Of a stretch of DNA of 64,000 bases, positions 25,911 to 35,206 are shown piece after piece. Both the position numbers and the translations under genes were made by a program. How positions within the stretch are numbered: the stretch's first letter is position 1; each line of letters begins with the position of its first letter. This DNA comes from Fictibacillus sp. BK138 (GTDB taxonomy: Bacteria > Bacillota > Bacilli > Bacillales > Fictibacillaceae), in contig NZ_SGXL01000001.1 in the NCBI RefSeq assembly GCF_004216955.1, positions 558,001 to 622,000 on the forward strand, read 5' to 3'. Under the pieces are notes generated by a model. The model worked only from the letters and a program-made list of their open reading frames with translations, had not been told where the DNA came from and made no database searches.

Positions 25911-28070
25911 ATGGCGAATAAATCAATATCTAAAGTTAGCCGTACTATGTTGGCAACAACAATGGCTCTTTCTGTATTAGCAACACCGATCACTTGGAAA
26001 GATGTAGTGAACGCGGAAGAAACTATTAAGTTTTCAGATGTTTCACAAAATCATTGGGCAAACAAAGTTATTCATGAGTTAGCTAATGAAGGTCTTGTTT
26101 CTGGTATAGGCGATAACAAATTTGGTCCACAATTAAACATTACACGTGCACAATTTATTGTAATGATTACACGTGCTTTAGATTTGCCAGCTACTGATGA
26201 GAAAACACCATTTACTGATGTTCCTGCATGGGCTTCAAATGACATTGCAGCAGCTTATGCAGCTGGTCTAGTAAAAGGGATGTCTGAAACAAAGCTAGAT
26301 CCTAACAAAACATTATCTCGTGAAGAAATGATTGCGATGCTTGTTCGTGCTTATGAACACCATCTTGGAGGCGAAAAACTAGTATCCTCTGAAACTCCTG
26401 ATTTTGACGATATGGATAAAGTTAGCACATGGGCTAAAGAAGTAGTTAAAGTAGCCGTAGAACATGGATTGATTAATGGTAAAACAGATACTACTTTAGA
26501 GCCAAAGGATATTACAGTTCGTGCAGAAGGTGCGGCAGTAATACATAACTTGCTTAAGAGTTCACTAGTTTCTGTTCAGCTTTTAGGAATCAACGATTTC
26601 CACGGACAGATCAATACGTATAAAAAGGTTGATGGTAAGTTAGCTGGTGGAGCTGAATACTTAGCTGCTTACTTAAAAATGCATGAAGCAGAAAACCCAG
26701 AGAACACACTAAAAGTTTCTGCTGGTGATTCTGTTGGTGCGAGTGCGCCTGCATCAGCTCTTCTACAGGACGAGCCTACTATTGATATTATGAATACACT
26801 AGGCTTTAATGTTAGTACTCTAGGAAACCACGAGTTTGATGAAGGTATAGATGAAATGCTTCGCCTGATCTTTGGTGGTGAGCATGAAACAACGGGTGAC
26901 TTTGCTGGAGCTGATTTCCCATATGTTGCTGCAAACGTAATTGAAGATGAAACAGGTGAGCCGCTTCTAGATCCGTATGCAGTATATGAAGTAGACGGCG
27001 TACCAATTGGATTTATCGGTGTTGTTACAACTGAAACACCAAGCATTGTTATTCCAAGCGGTGTTGAAGGAGTAAGCTTTACTGATGAAACAGAAGCAAT
27101 CAACAAATATGCGGCTGAACTAAAAGAGCAAGGTGTTGAATCGATTGTTGTTCTAGCTCATAATCCTGCAGAATCTAACGTAGATGGAACAAACGCAAGA
27201 GGCGAAGTTATCGAAATGGCTGAAGAGATTGATGATGAAGTTGACGTAATCTACGCAGGACATAATCATAAATATACAAATACAATTGTAGATAATAAGC
27301 TAATCGTTCAATCTTTCTCTTCTGGAACAGCCTTCTCTGATATCGACTTGTTAATTAACAAGAAAACAGGAGATATCGTGAAAAAATCAGCAGAAATCAT
27401 TACTACCTTCCACGAGGGTATCACACCTGATAAGGAAATTAAGGATATGGTAGAAGCTGCTTATGATCAAGTAAAAGAAAAATTAAACGAAGTAATTGGA
27501 ACTGCTAAAATAGAAATCACGAAGGATCTAAATGAAAATGGAGAAAGCTTGATGGGTAACCTGATTGCTGATTCCATGATTGCACAAACAGGAACGGATC
27601 TAGCATTCATGAATCCAGGCGGAGTTCGTGCAAGTGTTGATGCGGGTGAAATCACGTGGGAAGAGCTGTTCACAGTTCAGCCATTCGGAAATGATCTTGT
27701 TACAATGGAGTTAACAGGTCAGCAAGTAGTAGACTTATTAAACCAGCAATGGGCAACAGGAACAGCAAAAATCCTTCAAGTTTCTGGATTAACGTTCACG
27801 TATACTTCTGCAACGGATAGCGGAGGAAAAGTTACAGGTGAAGTAAAAGAAGTTAAACTTAAAGACGGTACACCAATCGACCTTACAAAGACTTATACTG
27901 CAACTGTAAACAACTTTATGGCTACTGGTGGAGACGGGTACACAGTACTTAAGAGCGGTACTAACCCAACTGTAAACATTACAGACCTTGATGCATTAAT
28001 CAAGTATGTTAAAGCAGCTGGAACAGTTGAACCTAAAATCGAAGGCCGTGTAACTAAGGTAGCAGAATAA
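25911..28070 (+). CDS. SLH-anchored 5'-nucleotidase / cyclic phosphodiesterase
   Basis: 719 residues. Signal peptide about 1-35, then three N-terminal SLH motifs (about 38-215) that bind pyruvylated wall polymer. The metallophosphoesterase domain (about 220-455) has LLGINDFHGQ, GDSVG, LGNHEFDEG and YAGHNHKY metal-site motifs. The C-terminal 5'-nucleotidase domain is about 510-685 with LMGNLIADSM and NPGGVRA. It releases nucleosides and phosphate at the cell surface. ATG 25911 follows GGGGGAT. It ends at REP/terminator copy B. Confidence 0.93.
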   Translation: MANKSISKVSRTMLATTMALSVLATPITWKDVVNAEETIKFSDVSQNHWANKVIHELANEGLVSGIGDNKFGPQLNITRAQFIVMITRALDLPATDEKTPFTDVPAWASNDIAAAYAAGLVKGMSETKLDPNKTLSREEMIAMLVRAYEHHLGGEKLVSSETPDFDDMDKVSTWAKEVVKVAVEHGLINGKTDTTLEPKDITVRAEGAAVIHNLLKSSLVSVQLLGINDFHGQINTYKKVDGKLAGGAEYLAAYLKMHEAENPENTLKVSAGDSVGASAPASALLQDEPTIDIMNTLGFNVSTLGNHEFDEGIDEMLRLIFGGEHETTGDFAGADFPYVAANVIEDETGEPLLDPYAVYEVDGVPIGFIGVVTTETPSIVIPSGVEGVSFTDETEAINKYAAELKEQGVESIVVLAHNPAESNVDGTNARGEVIEMAEEIDDEVDVIYAGHNHKYTNTIVDNKLIVQSFSSGTAFSDIDLLINKKTGDIVKKSAEIITTFHEGITPDKEIKDMVEAAYDQVKEKLNEVIGTAKIEITKDLNENGESLMGNLIADSMIAQTGTDLAFMNPGGVRASVDAGEITWEELFTVQPFGNDLVTMELTGQQVVDLLNQQWATGTAKILQVSGLTFTYTSATDSGGKVTGEVKEVKLKDGTPIDLTKTYTATVNNFMATGGDGYTVLKSGTNPTVNITDLDALIKYVKAAGTVEPKIEGRVTKVAE

Positions 28071-28075
28071 AACTT

Positions 28076-28168
28076 GGGGTCTGACCCCATACAAATACAA
28101 AAACACCAATTTTGTCCACCAGGAAAGGACATGGCAGATGCCGTGTTCCTCTCCTGGTGGTTTTTTAT
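28076..28168 (+). repeat. REP-like palindrome fused to a terminator hairpin (copy B)
   Basis: GGGGTCTGACCCC (28076-28088), linker ATACAAATACAAA, then stem CCACCAGGA/TCCTGGTGG (28117-28160) with an inner GGACATGGC/GCCGTGTTCC arm and TTTTTT. Same layout as 23885. Confidence 0.9.
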
Positions 28169-28314
28169 GTCCTTTTTTCTCTTAAAAGAGGAGTCGACGC
28201 AAACAGAGCGAAGTATTAGTAATATCTTTATGTAAAGAAACCATGTAAACTGTAAGGAATTAATTACGAAAATAATTAAGTGAAGGATAACTATAATAAA
28301 CGGAGGTGCTACCA

Positions 28315-28701
28315 TTGAATTTATTCTCATCGATCACGGAAGAGAGTTTCTCATATCTAGTAAACGATTTTGGATTTTCCGAACCGGTTGCGACAGATGG
28401 GAGCTGGAAGACAACCTTCTTATATGTCAATGACCAGATTGGGATTGAAATCGAACTCAACTACAGAGATATGGATACGTTCATTTTTATGAAGAAGTTA
28501 AAAAATGAAGAATTGATTTTGGATGACGAAAGCGAGGCAGACCGCAAACAGCTAGAAGACATCATTAACATTGAACCGATTAAAAGTAACGGCAATAACA
28601 CGACAATTCAACAGTTTGAAAAGGGAATATTAAACAAGGCTGCTTTATTGCAGCATAACCTTGGTCAGATTTTAAACAAAAGAGAAAAAGTATTCTCATA
28701 A
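28315..28701 (+). CDS. Conserved hypothetical protein
   Basis: 128 residues, acidic, soluble, no signal peptide or cysteine motif; I do not recognise a named domain. The TTG start at 28315 is chosen because CGGAGGTG sits 6 nt upstream (the frame also opens at an overlapping GTG 28306). It is followed by a bidirectional terminator and has its own gap upstream, so it is probably monocistronic. Confidence 0.7.
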   Translation: MNLFSSITEESFSYLVNDFGFSEPVATDGSWKTTFLYVNDQIGIEIELNYRDMDTFIFMKKLKNEELILDDESEADRKQLEDIINIEPIKSNGNNTTIQQFEKGILNKAALLQHNLGQILNKREKVFS

Positions 28702-28706
28702 ACACG

Positions 28707-28738
28707 AAAAAGATAACTCATCATCGAGTTATCTTTTT
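28707..28738. terminator. Bidirectional terminator
   Basis: Stem AAAAAGATAACTC/GAGTTATCTTTTT between two convergent genes. Confidence 0.88.
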
Positions 28739-28754
28739 CTGTTTTTAATAGGTG

Positions 28755-29264
28755 TTATGAAAAGGTTGTTAAAAGAATAGCGGAGATTACAAGATAGCCA
28801 ATAAACATTAACAATGCCAAAAGAACACCCATCCAGCTCGTTCCACCGCGTTTTCTAATCTCATGCATCTTTACCTTTTCACTTACGGAGTGTTTTTCGA
28901 TTTCATTGATCTGCTTTTGGGCATGTCTTTTGTAGATTAGGTTACCGCCAACACCTAATCCCCCAGATAGAGCAAAGCCCATTGAGGTATCAACCGTTGT
29001 GCTAATTGTTCCTAAAAGTAACGCGATAATATCAATTGCTAAAAACCCTATAAGAACAAAAAGGATAGGAAGGTACATCTTCCTGTAACCGAGCCATAAA
29101 AAGGTGAGAAAAAAAGCAGCCCAATTCCAGCTATTATCCTTTTGCCGCTTCTTAAAATAGAAGTCTTTTTTCTTCTCTCCTACAAATAGTGCTAGCTTCT
29201 CGCCTTGAGGTGTATCGATCAATACGTCAGCTTTTGAAATACTTGTGTTAGAATAGTTGCCCAT
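28755..29264 (-). CDS. DUF2628 membrane protein
   Basis: 169 residues. The core NSWNWAAFFLTFLWLGYRKMYLP matches DUF2628. It has about four hydrophobic segments: one at the core, one shortly after, one near the glycine-rich GGLGVGGN stretch and one at the C-terminus. The start MGNYSN is preferred over an upstream Met because AAGGGAG lies 8 nt before it on the minus strand. Function unknown. Confidence 0.78.
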   Translation of the reverse strand: MGNYSNTSISKADVLIDTPQGEKLALFVGEKKKDFYFKKRQKDNSWNWAAFFLTFLWLGYRKMYLPILFVLIGFLAIDIIALLLGTISTTVDTSMGFALSGGLGVGGNLIYKRHAQKQINEIEKHSVSEKVKMHEIRKRGGTSWMGVLLALLMFIGYLVISAILLTTFS

Positions 29265-29420
29265 TAAAATCTCCCTTCTTAATAAGAATGCCTTCAGCAA
29301 GGCATACCATTATATTCAATTAATACAGGGCCTTAAACCTATATAGCATTTATTAGAAACATCAGAAAGGAATTTAAATGTCTCTCCTAAAAGTACAAAA
29401 TCATCAAAATTGTATTTATA

Positions 29421-29447
29421 GGGGGTCTGTCCCTGGGACAGACCCCC
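29421..29447. repeat. REP-like perfect palindrome GGGGGTCTGTCCC/GGGACAGACCCCC
   Basis: A 27-bp inverted repeat in the 29265-29576 gap. It is related to the palindrome at 32045 and, through GGGGTCTG, to the REP/terminator elements. The rest of the gap is AT-rich; a TTGACA at 29477 has no properly spaced -10. Confidence 0.85.
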
Positions 29448-29576
29448 CTAAATTCTAGATCACTTATGTAAATTATTTGACAATGTGTACAAAAGGGTTC
29501 CAATTTTCTAAAAAATATTGTAAAATAATTTGAAAATTAGGTTTCGTTTTAGCGGAATTGGGGAAGGAGAATATAT

Positions 29577-30008
29577 TTGGGGATGAAACATATTACATCG
29601 GGGTTTGGATTTGCGTTTATCTTCTTAGCAGCACTATTTACATTAGGACTGTATCAAACAGTGATGGTATGGGGGAATATTAATTTGGTCATCGACCGAA
29701 TTCTAGGACTAACTTCAACTTCATTTATTTCTTCCATACTCCTATTCTGGTCGATTACGAGTGCATTTTGGATCTTAAGTTTAAAAGTTTTAGACATCGC
29801 ACATAAGACTAAACTATATAATACAAAAAATGCGATTTTTGGAATGTTGTTCTTGTTCTTTGCGATTCCATTTGGCATCAGCGCACAAGTGTATCACGTA
29901 TTAAATATGAATGCCGGCGTTACAACGATCTCAACAGCATTGTTTATCATGACAATTTTATCTTTTATCGTTGGATTTGTTTTTAAATTTAGAAAAACAG
30001 CACGATAG
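29577..30008 (+). CDS. Small integral membrane protein, function unknown
   Basis: 143 residues with four hydrophobic helices (about 8-30, 48-68, 84-105, 113-135). No recognised domain. The start is TTG 29577, seven nt after AAGGAG; an ATG two codons later is possible. A terminator follows. Confidence 0.7.
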   Translation: MGMKHITSGFGFAFIFLAALFTLGLYQTVMVWGNINLVIDRILGLTSTSFISSILLFWSITSAFWILSLKVLDIAHKTKLYNTKNAIFGMLFLFFAIPFGISAQVYHVLNMNAGVTTISTALFIMTILSFIVGFVFKFRKTAR

Positions 30009-30014
30009 AACCAT

Positions 30015-30056
30015 AGCTTGCAGTGGAAGCCACACGCTTCGCCGCAGGCTTTTTTA
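30015..30056 (+). terminator. Rho-independent terminator
   Basis: Two-part stem AGCTTGC/GCAGGCT and GAAGC/GCTTC followed by TTTTTT. Confidence 0.7.
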
Positions 30057-30135
30057 TTTTCAATTAATATTAGACGAACGAGGCAGCTTCTTTTAAAATA
30101 GAAAGTAAGAAAAGAAAAGCAGGGAGTGTTTATTA

Positions 30136-30378
30136 ATGAACATGCCTTTTACGATGCATACATGTATATTAACGAGCGGCAACGAAAAAAGAATTGAAGG
30201 AAATACGTTTAAACTTGAGATTGAAGGCTACCATCTATACGTTCTAAACAACCTTCAAACCGTTCAAAAGTCAGAAAAATCACAGCCGGCTGGAAAAGCG
30301 CGAGTAACTGAAATCACCTGGAAGAACAACAAAACACAGCTTACATACGAGTTAGTAGATCTTCATAATGTCAATTAA
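30136..30378 (+). CDS. DUF2584 family protein
   Basis: 80 residues, the family length. It has the pattern MPFTMHTCILTSGNE, then EGNTFKLE and a late TYELVDLHNVN. Small soluble Bacillaceae protein of unknown function. GCAGGGAG lies upstream of the ATG. Confidence 0.78.
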   Translation: MNMPFTMHTCILTSGNEKRIEGNTFKLEIEGYHLYVLNNLQTVQKSEKSQPAGKARVTEITWKNNKTQLTYELVDLHNVN

Positions 30379-30397
30379 ATAAGCATATTGATTAAAA

Positions 30398-30428
30398 GGT
30401 GTCAGTTAAGCGAACTGATGCCTTTTTT
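30398..30428 (+). terminator. Rho-independent terminator
   Basis: Stem GGTGTCAGTT/AACTGATGCC with two G-T pairs, then TTTTTT. Confidence 0.8.
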
Positions 30429-30510
30429 ATGTAAATGTGCAGGTCTTATTCAGAAACATTTGGATATGCTGTATAATGAACAATTACGAAGTGTAAAGGA
30501 GTTTTGAAAT

Positions 30511-31020
30511 TTGAGATTGTATAAATTCTATCAATGGATTCCTGTTCTGTTGATTGTTATATGTGTATTTTATTCATCCTCGCAGCCGTATCAAAAGCAA
30601 GACGTTCGGCCAGAGATCGGCAAATATGTGGATTTAGAAAAAGTAGAGAAAAACTTCGGCAATGTCAAACTTAATTACGCTGGTTCAGAAGTGAGCGTAG
30701 AAGCGAAAGGTCCAGCGAGTTTTATTGAATTCTTTATACGTAAAGGTGCTCACTTTACCGTTTTCTTTGCACTCGGATTCTTTGCTTTTCGGGCTATACG
30801 AATAAACGGAAGCAAGACGATAAAATCAGCAATTATTGCATTAGCGTTAGTCGCGAGCTATGCCGCATTTGATGAAACACATCAGAACTTTACCGAAAAT
30901 CGCACACCCCATGTGGAAGATGTTCTCATAGACATGAGCGGTGGAGCTACTGCTATACTGCTTGCAAGTTTAATCTACCGTAACAGACCTATCAGAAAAA
31001 CCAGCTCTCGGAATGTGTAA
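30511..31020 (+). CDS. VanZ-family membrane protein
   Basis: 169 residues. The N-terminal helix ends in the FYSSSQPY motif, and IRKGAHFTVFFALGF plus FDETHQNFTENR and VLIDMSGG are VanZ signatures. Three to four helices. VanZ-like proteins are linked to low-level teicoplanin tolerance and envelope functions, but most members are uncharacterised. TTG start 9 nt after AAAGGAG. Confidence 0.85.
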   Translation: MRLYKFYQWIPVLLIVICVFYSSSQPYQKQDVRPEIGKYVDLEKVEKNFGNVKLNYAGSEVSVEAKGPASFIEFFIRKGAHFTVFFALGFFAFRAIRINGSKTIKSAIIALALVASYAAFDETHQNFTENRTPHVEDVLIDMSGGATAILLASLIYRNRPIRKTSSRNV

Positions 31021-31042
31021 TACTTCCGATGGCTGGTTTTTT
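30996..31042 (+). terminator. Rho-independent terminator overlapping the vanZ-like 3' end
   Basis: Stem arms AAAACCAGC and TCGGAA pair with TTCCGA and GCTGGTTTT, then TTATCG. It may also serve the convergent gene. Confidence 0.8.
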
Positions 31043-31060
31043 ATCGATCATTAAATTGTA

Positions 31061-31948
31061 TTAAATATTTTCATCTGAGATCCATGTTTTTAATGTGATA
31101 AATTCAACTTTACCTTCAGCATTTGTTAACACTTCATACATATAGATTCCTTCGTAATATGCGTAAATGGTCTCTCCTTGATTCATGCCGCTATATATGT
31201 TTTCAGCAGGTCCAAGTGCATCCAATACTTCATCTATCGTTATGGTCGTAAGTGTAGGCTTTACATGTATAGCTCGAAAGCCGTTCTCATAATACCCAAA
31301 GTCATACCAGTAATTACCGTAAATCCATTTTTCAGTAACACCTTTTTCCGGTACTTTAACGAAAAATGTTTTAGGTGGGCCAGCTAAATCCAATAGAGGG
31401 CCAGGACCAGCATTCAATCCGACTGGAGATTCAGGGAAACGCCCTTCTCTTAGAGTAAGCAGCATTTCTTTCGTAAGCTGTTCTTCTTTAAAAGCACGTT
31501 GTTCGATAAATTCACCAGTTTTATGAATATGAATGAGGCGTAACGAATGGTTGTATTCGACTTTATAACCAGAAGCTTCTGCAATAAAACGAAGCGGGAC
31601 AAACGTGTAATTCTTGTGAATGAAAGGAGCTGCCTCTAAGGCAACGGGTTCTCCATTTACGTAAGCGGTCTTACTTCCGATTTTTAACTTAATCGTCGTA
31701 TTCTCTTTTTTTCCAGTAACGGTTTGAGTGCCTTGATCCCAAGAAAGTTTAATCTGTGCTTGTTCAAAGATTGGTCTCAACTCAACGAAGGTTCTTTCGT
31801 TCTTAATTAAAGGAGACGTATTAAAATATACTTCTCCTTCGTTCATATAAACTTTGATTCGGTTGGAGTCTGCAGCACTAGCAGTAGATGAAAACATACT
31901 GATCATAAAAACGGATGTAATGATTAGTGCAAAATACTTTTTCAACAT
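31061..31948 (-). CDS. Secreted stalk-domain protein (copper amine oxidase N-like)
   Basis: 295 residues. Signal peptide 1-25 (ASA). A stalk domain covers about 30-145, with two half-repeats around NERTFVELRPIFEQA and HKNYTFVPLRFIAEASGY. The C-terminal half (about 165-295) has no domain I know. These domains usually tether or position partner modules at the wall. It is one of four stalk proteins in the window. Confidence 0.78.
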   Translation of the reverse strand: MLKKYFALIITSVFMISMFSSTASAADSNRIKVYMNEGEVYFNTSPLIKNERTFVELRPIFEQAQIKLSWDQGTQTVTGKKENTTIKLKIGSKTAYVNGEPVALEAAPFIHKNYTFVPLRFIAEASGYKVEYNHSLRLIHIHKTGEFIEQRAFKEEQLTKEMLLTLREGRFPESPVGLNAGPGPLLDLAGPPKTFFVKVPEKGVTEKWIYGNYWYDFGYYENGFRAIHVKPTLTTITIDEVLDALGPAENIYSGMNQGETIYAYYEGIYMYEVLTNAEGKVEFITLKTWISDENI

Positions 31949-32044
31949 TGATTTTCCCCTCTCTATATTTGTTTCAAAAGTAAGACGAAGGAAAGATTTG
32001 TAAGGTTTCGTATTTTACAATAAAATTTTCACACCATGTAAAAA

Positions 32045-32068
32045 GGGGACAGACCCGGGTCTGTCCCC
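32045..32068. repeat. REP-like perfect palindrome GGGGACAGACCC/GGGTCTGTCCCC
   Basis: 24-bp perfect inverted repeat between two minus-strand genes. It is the inverse arrangement of the palindrome at 29421. Confidence 0.88.
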
Positions 32069-32083
32069 TAATAGTAATCATTC

Positions 32084-32824
32084 TTATTTGTACGTAATCG
32101 CCTGGGAGCCCATCTGAACCCAAGCTTCTGCAAATCCTGTTCGTCCTGCTTTGACTGTTGCACCTAACGGATCATTGAAATACACATATTCATCATCATA
32201 TCCTGTTACGACAACAGAGTGCTCGTTCCATGTGATTCGGACTTGTCCAGATGGGGTGTTCCATGTTCGGAACTCTGATTCTTTGAGCTTCTGGTACTTG
32301 GAGTTTGTGATTATCCACACAGGCTTTCCGCTAGACAATGGCTCCAATACAGCTTTCTTAAATGAACTTCCACTCAAATCACGAATTTTCCCCGGCATAT
32401 ACTCCTCAGCTAACTCAGCAACCGGCCCGTGATAAACACCATAGCCCATCTTATCAAAGGTATAAATGTCACCGACAAACCCGTCGTTGGGGTTGCCGTA
32501 ATAATACGTCCCATACTCATTTTTGTAAGGAGTAGTATCCTTTTTTATTTTTTCAGCGAGCTCCATCTTTCCAACATCAACACCTGCATACTGCAGCATC
32601 ATAGCCAGTGAAGTAACTTCACATCCTCGATCTAGCTCAGGTTTTTGCAGTATCAAAGGTACTTTTATAGGTGGAATTTTATTCTCTATTTTTGTGTTTA
32701 CAGCTGCTCCAAGCACGTTCTCGTGATTTTTATTATTCTTAATTTCATTTTCTATCCCATTGTAAGCAGCGTATCCCATACCTAACAGAAAGGTTATGAG
32801 CAGCAACATAAATAATTTTTTCAT
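32084..32824 (-). CDS. C39-like cysteine peptidase family protein (YvpB-like)
   Basis: 246 residues. A hydrophobic N-terminus (about 3-20) suggests export. The papain-like catalytic residues are recognisable: Cys in LDRGCEVTSLAM, His in WNEHSVVVTGYDD and Asn/Asp in YFNDPLG. Peptidase_C39_2 family members of bacilli are mostly uncharacterised extracellular proteins. It is preceded by a gap with no other gene; the REP palindrome lies downstream. Confidence 0.85.
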   Translation of the reverse strand: MKKLFMLLLITFLLGMGYAAYNGIENEIKNNKNHENVLGAAVNTKIENKIPPIKVPLILQKPELDRGCEVTSLAMMLQYAGVDVGKMELAEKIKKDTTPYKNEYGTYYYGNPNDGFVGDIYTFDKMGYGVYHGPVAELAEEYMPGKIRDLSGSSFKKAVLEPLSSGKPVWIITNSKYQKLKESEFRTWNTPSGQVRITWNEHSVVVTGYDDEYVYFNDPLGATVKAGRTGFAEAWVQMGSQAITYK

Positions 32825-32985
32825 ATGCGTATGTACTCTCCTAGTGAAAAACTTTTTTACGAGTTAGATTAACTGGAAATATAGGGAATAGGTAGGATAT
32901 CATTGAAAAATATATGTTTTAATAGTACATTTACATAAAGTTTACACTTATGTAATAAATGTAATGTGGCCTGAAGGAGGCAGCA

Positions 32986-34947
32986 ATGAAAAAACAATTC
33001 AAAACATTAAGTATTTCTTTAATTATATACGGAATTTTTGTTGTTTTAGTTGGATGGAAATTAACTTGGTTCTCAGATCAATCAGATACTCTGTTTTCCC
33101 AATTTGGAATAGTGGACATGTTTAAACACATGTATGAATTTTTTATAAATAATGAATCCTTTTCACCTTTACGTAAAGGGGTTTTACTAGTTTCGTTTGG
33201 GGCTGTCATCCTAACATCGTTCTGGACATTATTTTTAAAGGTTCGTAAGCAAATTATTGCCCTGCTTATACTTAACTTTATCTTATCCTTTATCATTTTA
33301 GCAGATACCATTTACTTTAGGTATTTTGAAGATCTGATTTCCAGCGCAGTCCTATTGCAAATCAAGCAGATGAGTTCATTGGGCAGTTCAGTTGGAGATT
33401 TGTTTAGCTGGAATGATTTTATCATATTCTTTGATCTTATCCTGCTTATTCCATTGACTATCTTGTTCTTTAAGAAAACATCAAATAAAAGTAATGCCAA
33501 TCCTGCATTGCGTTTAGCCACTGGTTTGTTAGCCGGGGCTGCCGGGGCATGGCTTTTCTTTTATCCTCTTCATGATTTTGTTCAAAAAGGCGGCGCATAT
33601 CTTTTTGATAAAACCTTATCGAGTATGAGGGTCTATGAGGTAACGGGATTGTTAGGTTTTCATGGGTTCGATACGTATAAATATCTAGATGAATATGTTT
33701 TAAATAAAAAGGAAGTAAGTGCAAAAGATCGGAAAGATGCGAAGGCGTGGTTCGATGAGAAAAATGAGATACCTTCAATAAAAACTCCATATTTTAAAAA
33801 AGCTGAAGGCAAGAATTTAATTATGGTGCAGTTAGAGGCGTATCAAAGCTTCATTATTGATAAAAGTATAAACGGGCAGGAGATCACGCCTAATTTAAAT
33901 AAGCTAAAGAAAGAATCGTTATATTTTAATGATATTCACCATCAAACAGCCAGTGGACGTACTTCAGATGCAGAATTTGCAGCAAATACATCACTTTATC
34001 CGCTGCCAACCGGTTCAGCATATGTGAGGTATCCTCGAAACGGCTATGATTCATTACCAAGTATTTTTAAACAAAACGGGTATGATACGGCCGCTTTTCA
34101 TGCCTACAAACCTGGTTTTTGGAATAGATATATCGTTTACCCGAATTTAGGATTTAATGAGTTTCATAGTATTGAAGATTATAAAGAGGGTGAACAAGTT
34201 GGCTGGGCAATTGGTGATGAGGACTTCTTTTTACAATCAACTGACAAGTTAAAGAGTATGAAAGAGCCGTTTTATTCCTTCATGATTGCATTAACGTCAC
34301 ACTACCCATATACAATGCCAGCAAAGTATCAAAATTTAAAACTAGATGATGTGGGTGATGCAAACCTTCGAAACTATTTGCAATCAGTCCATTATGTTGA
34401 TAAAGCAGTAGGTACTTTTATCGATAAACTTAAAAAAGAAGGTTTATGGGAGAATTCAGTAGTCGTTTTCTATGGAGATCATGATACGGGATATATGCAG
34501 GCAAACACAAAGTCTTCCATATTTGCGAGAAAAGATGCTGATGCTCTTGGTGAGCTTGAAGTAAAAGATGGAATTCCTTTATTCATTCATGTTCCTGATG
34601 TAGAAGGGAAAGAATTTGACAAAGCTGGCGGCCAGGTAGATATTATGCCGACTTTGCTGCATTTGTTCGGAATAGAAAAAGAGTACCATCACATGGGTAA
34701 CAATTTATTAGATGGGAAAAAGGGAACTGTCGTTTTCCGATATGGGTCTGTTAAAACAGACGATCTCTATTATAAGAGCTCGTATGATTTGAATTTGCAG
34801 AACGGTACTTGTTATGACCTAAGTTCAAGGGAAACTGTGTCAGTTGAAAAGTGTCAGCCACTATATGAAACAAGTGTAGAAGAATTAAGTATCTCTGATG
34901 ATGTTATATATGGAAACCTTATCGAACAATGGCAAAAAACTAAATAG
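32986..34947 (+). CDS. LtaS-family membrane sulfatase (lipoteichoic acid synthase-like)
   Basis: 653 residues. Five N-terminal helices (to about residue 215) are followed by an extracellular sulfatase domain. The catalytic Thr is T326 in GRTSDAEF. Metal-site motifs are MVQLEAYQSF, FYGDHDTG and ALTSHYPY. It would polymerise or prime glycerol phosphate on a glycolipid. ATG with GAAGGAGG upstream. A close paralogue lies at 52462; which one is the main synthase is unknown. Confidence 0.88.
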   Translation: MKKQFKTLSISLIIYGIFVVLVGWKLTWFSDQSDTLFSQFGIVDMFKHMYEFFINNESFSPLRKGVLLVSFGAVILTSFWTLFLKVRKQIIALLILNFILSFIILADTIYFRYFEDLISSAVLLQIKQMSSLGSSVGDLFSWNDFIIFFDLILLIPLTILFFKKTSNKSNANPALRLATGLLAGAAGAWLFFYPLHDFVQKGGAYLFDKTLSSMRVYEVTGLLGFHGFDTYKYLDEYVLNKKEVSAKDRKDAKAWFDEKNEIPSIKTPYFKKAEGKNLIMVQLEAYQSFIIDKSINGQEITPNLNKLKKESLYFNDIHHQTASGRTSDAEFAANTSLYPLPTGSAYVRYPRNGYDSLPSIFKQNGYDTAAFHAYKPGFWNRYIVYPNLGFNEFHSIEDYKEGEQVGWAIGDEDFFLQSTDKLKSMKEPFYSFMIALTSHYPYTMPAKYQNLKLDDVGDANLRNYLQSVHYVDKAVGTFIDKLKKEGLWENSVVVFYGDHDTGYMQANTKSSIFARKDADALGELEVKDGIPLFIHVPDVEGKEFDKAGGQVDIMPTLLHLFGIEKEYHHMGNNLLDGKKGTVVFRYGSVKTDDLYYKSSYDLNLQNGTCYDLSSRETVSVEKCQPLYETSVEELSISDDVIYGNLIEQWQKTK

Positions 34948-34952
34948 TAAGG

Positions 34953-34989
34953 AAAAAAGCCTTAGAAATCTGATTTCTAAGGCTTTTTT
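34953..34989 (+). terminator. Rho-independent terminator
   Basis: Stem AAAAAGCCTTAGAAA/TTTCTAAGGCTTTTT. The remaining gap to 35206 shows nothing else recognisable. Confidence 0.88.
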
Positions 34990-35206
34990 ATATTCAAATT
35001 TAAAAATTAAATTTTCAAAAATATTATTCAAAACTGTAAGATTTTGTCGATATTAACATAGAAATAGTGAAGTTACCTGCTGCTAAACAAATACTTCAAC
35101 TAATTCCTACTTGTTCATGATGGTTCCAATAAGTACAAATTGTATAAATACCCTATAGCAGGTGCTAGTAAACTATTACATCTTAGAAAAAATAGGAGGA
35201 ATTTAG

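Noticed and set aside
26669-27106. A 145-codon minus-strand open frame
   Set aside because: It lies wholly inside the SLH nucleotidase gene, antisense to conserved catalytic motifs; no start signals.
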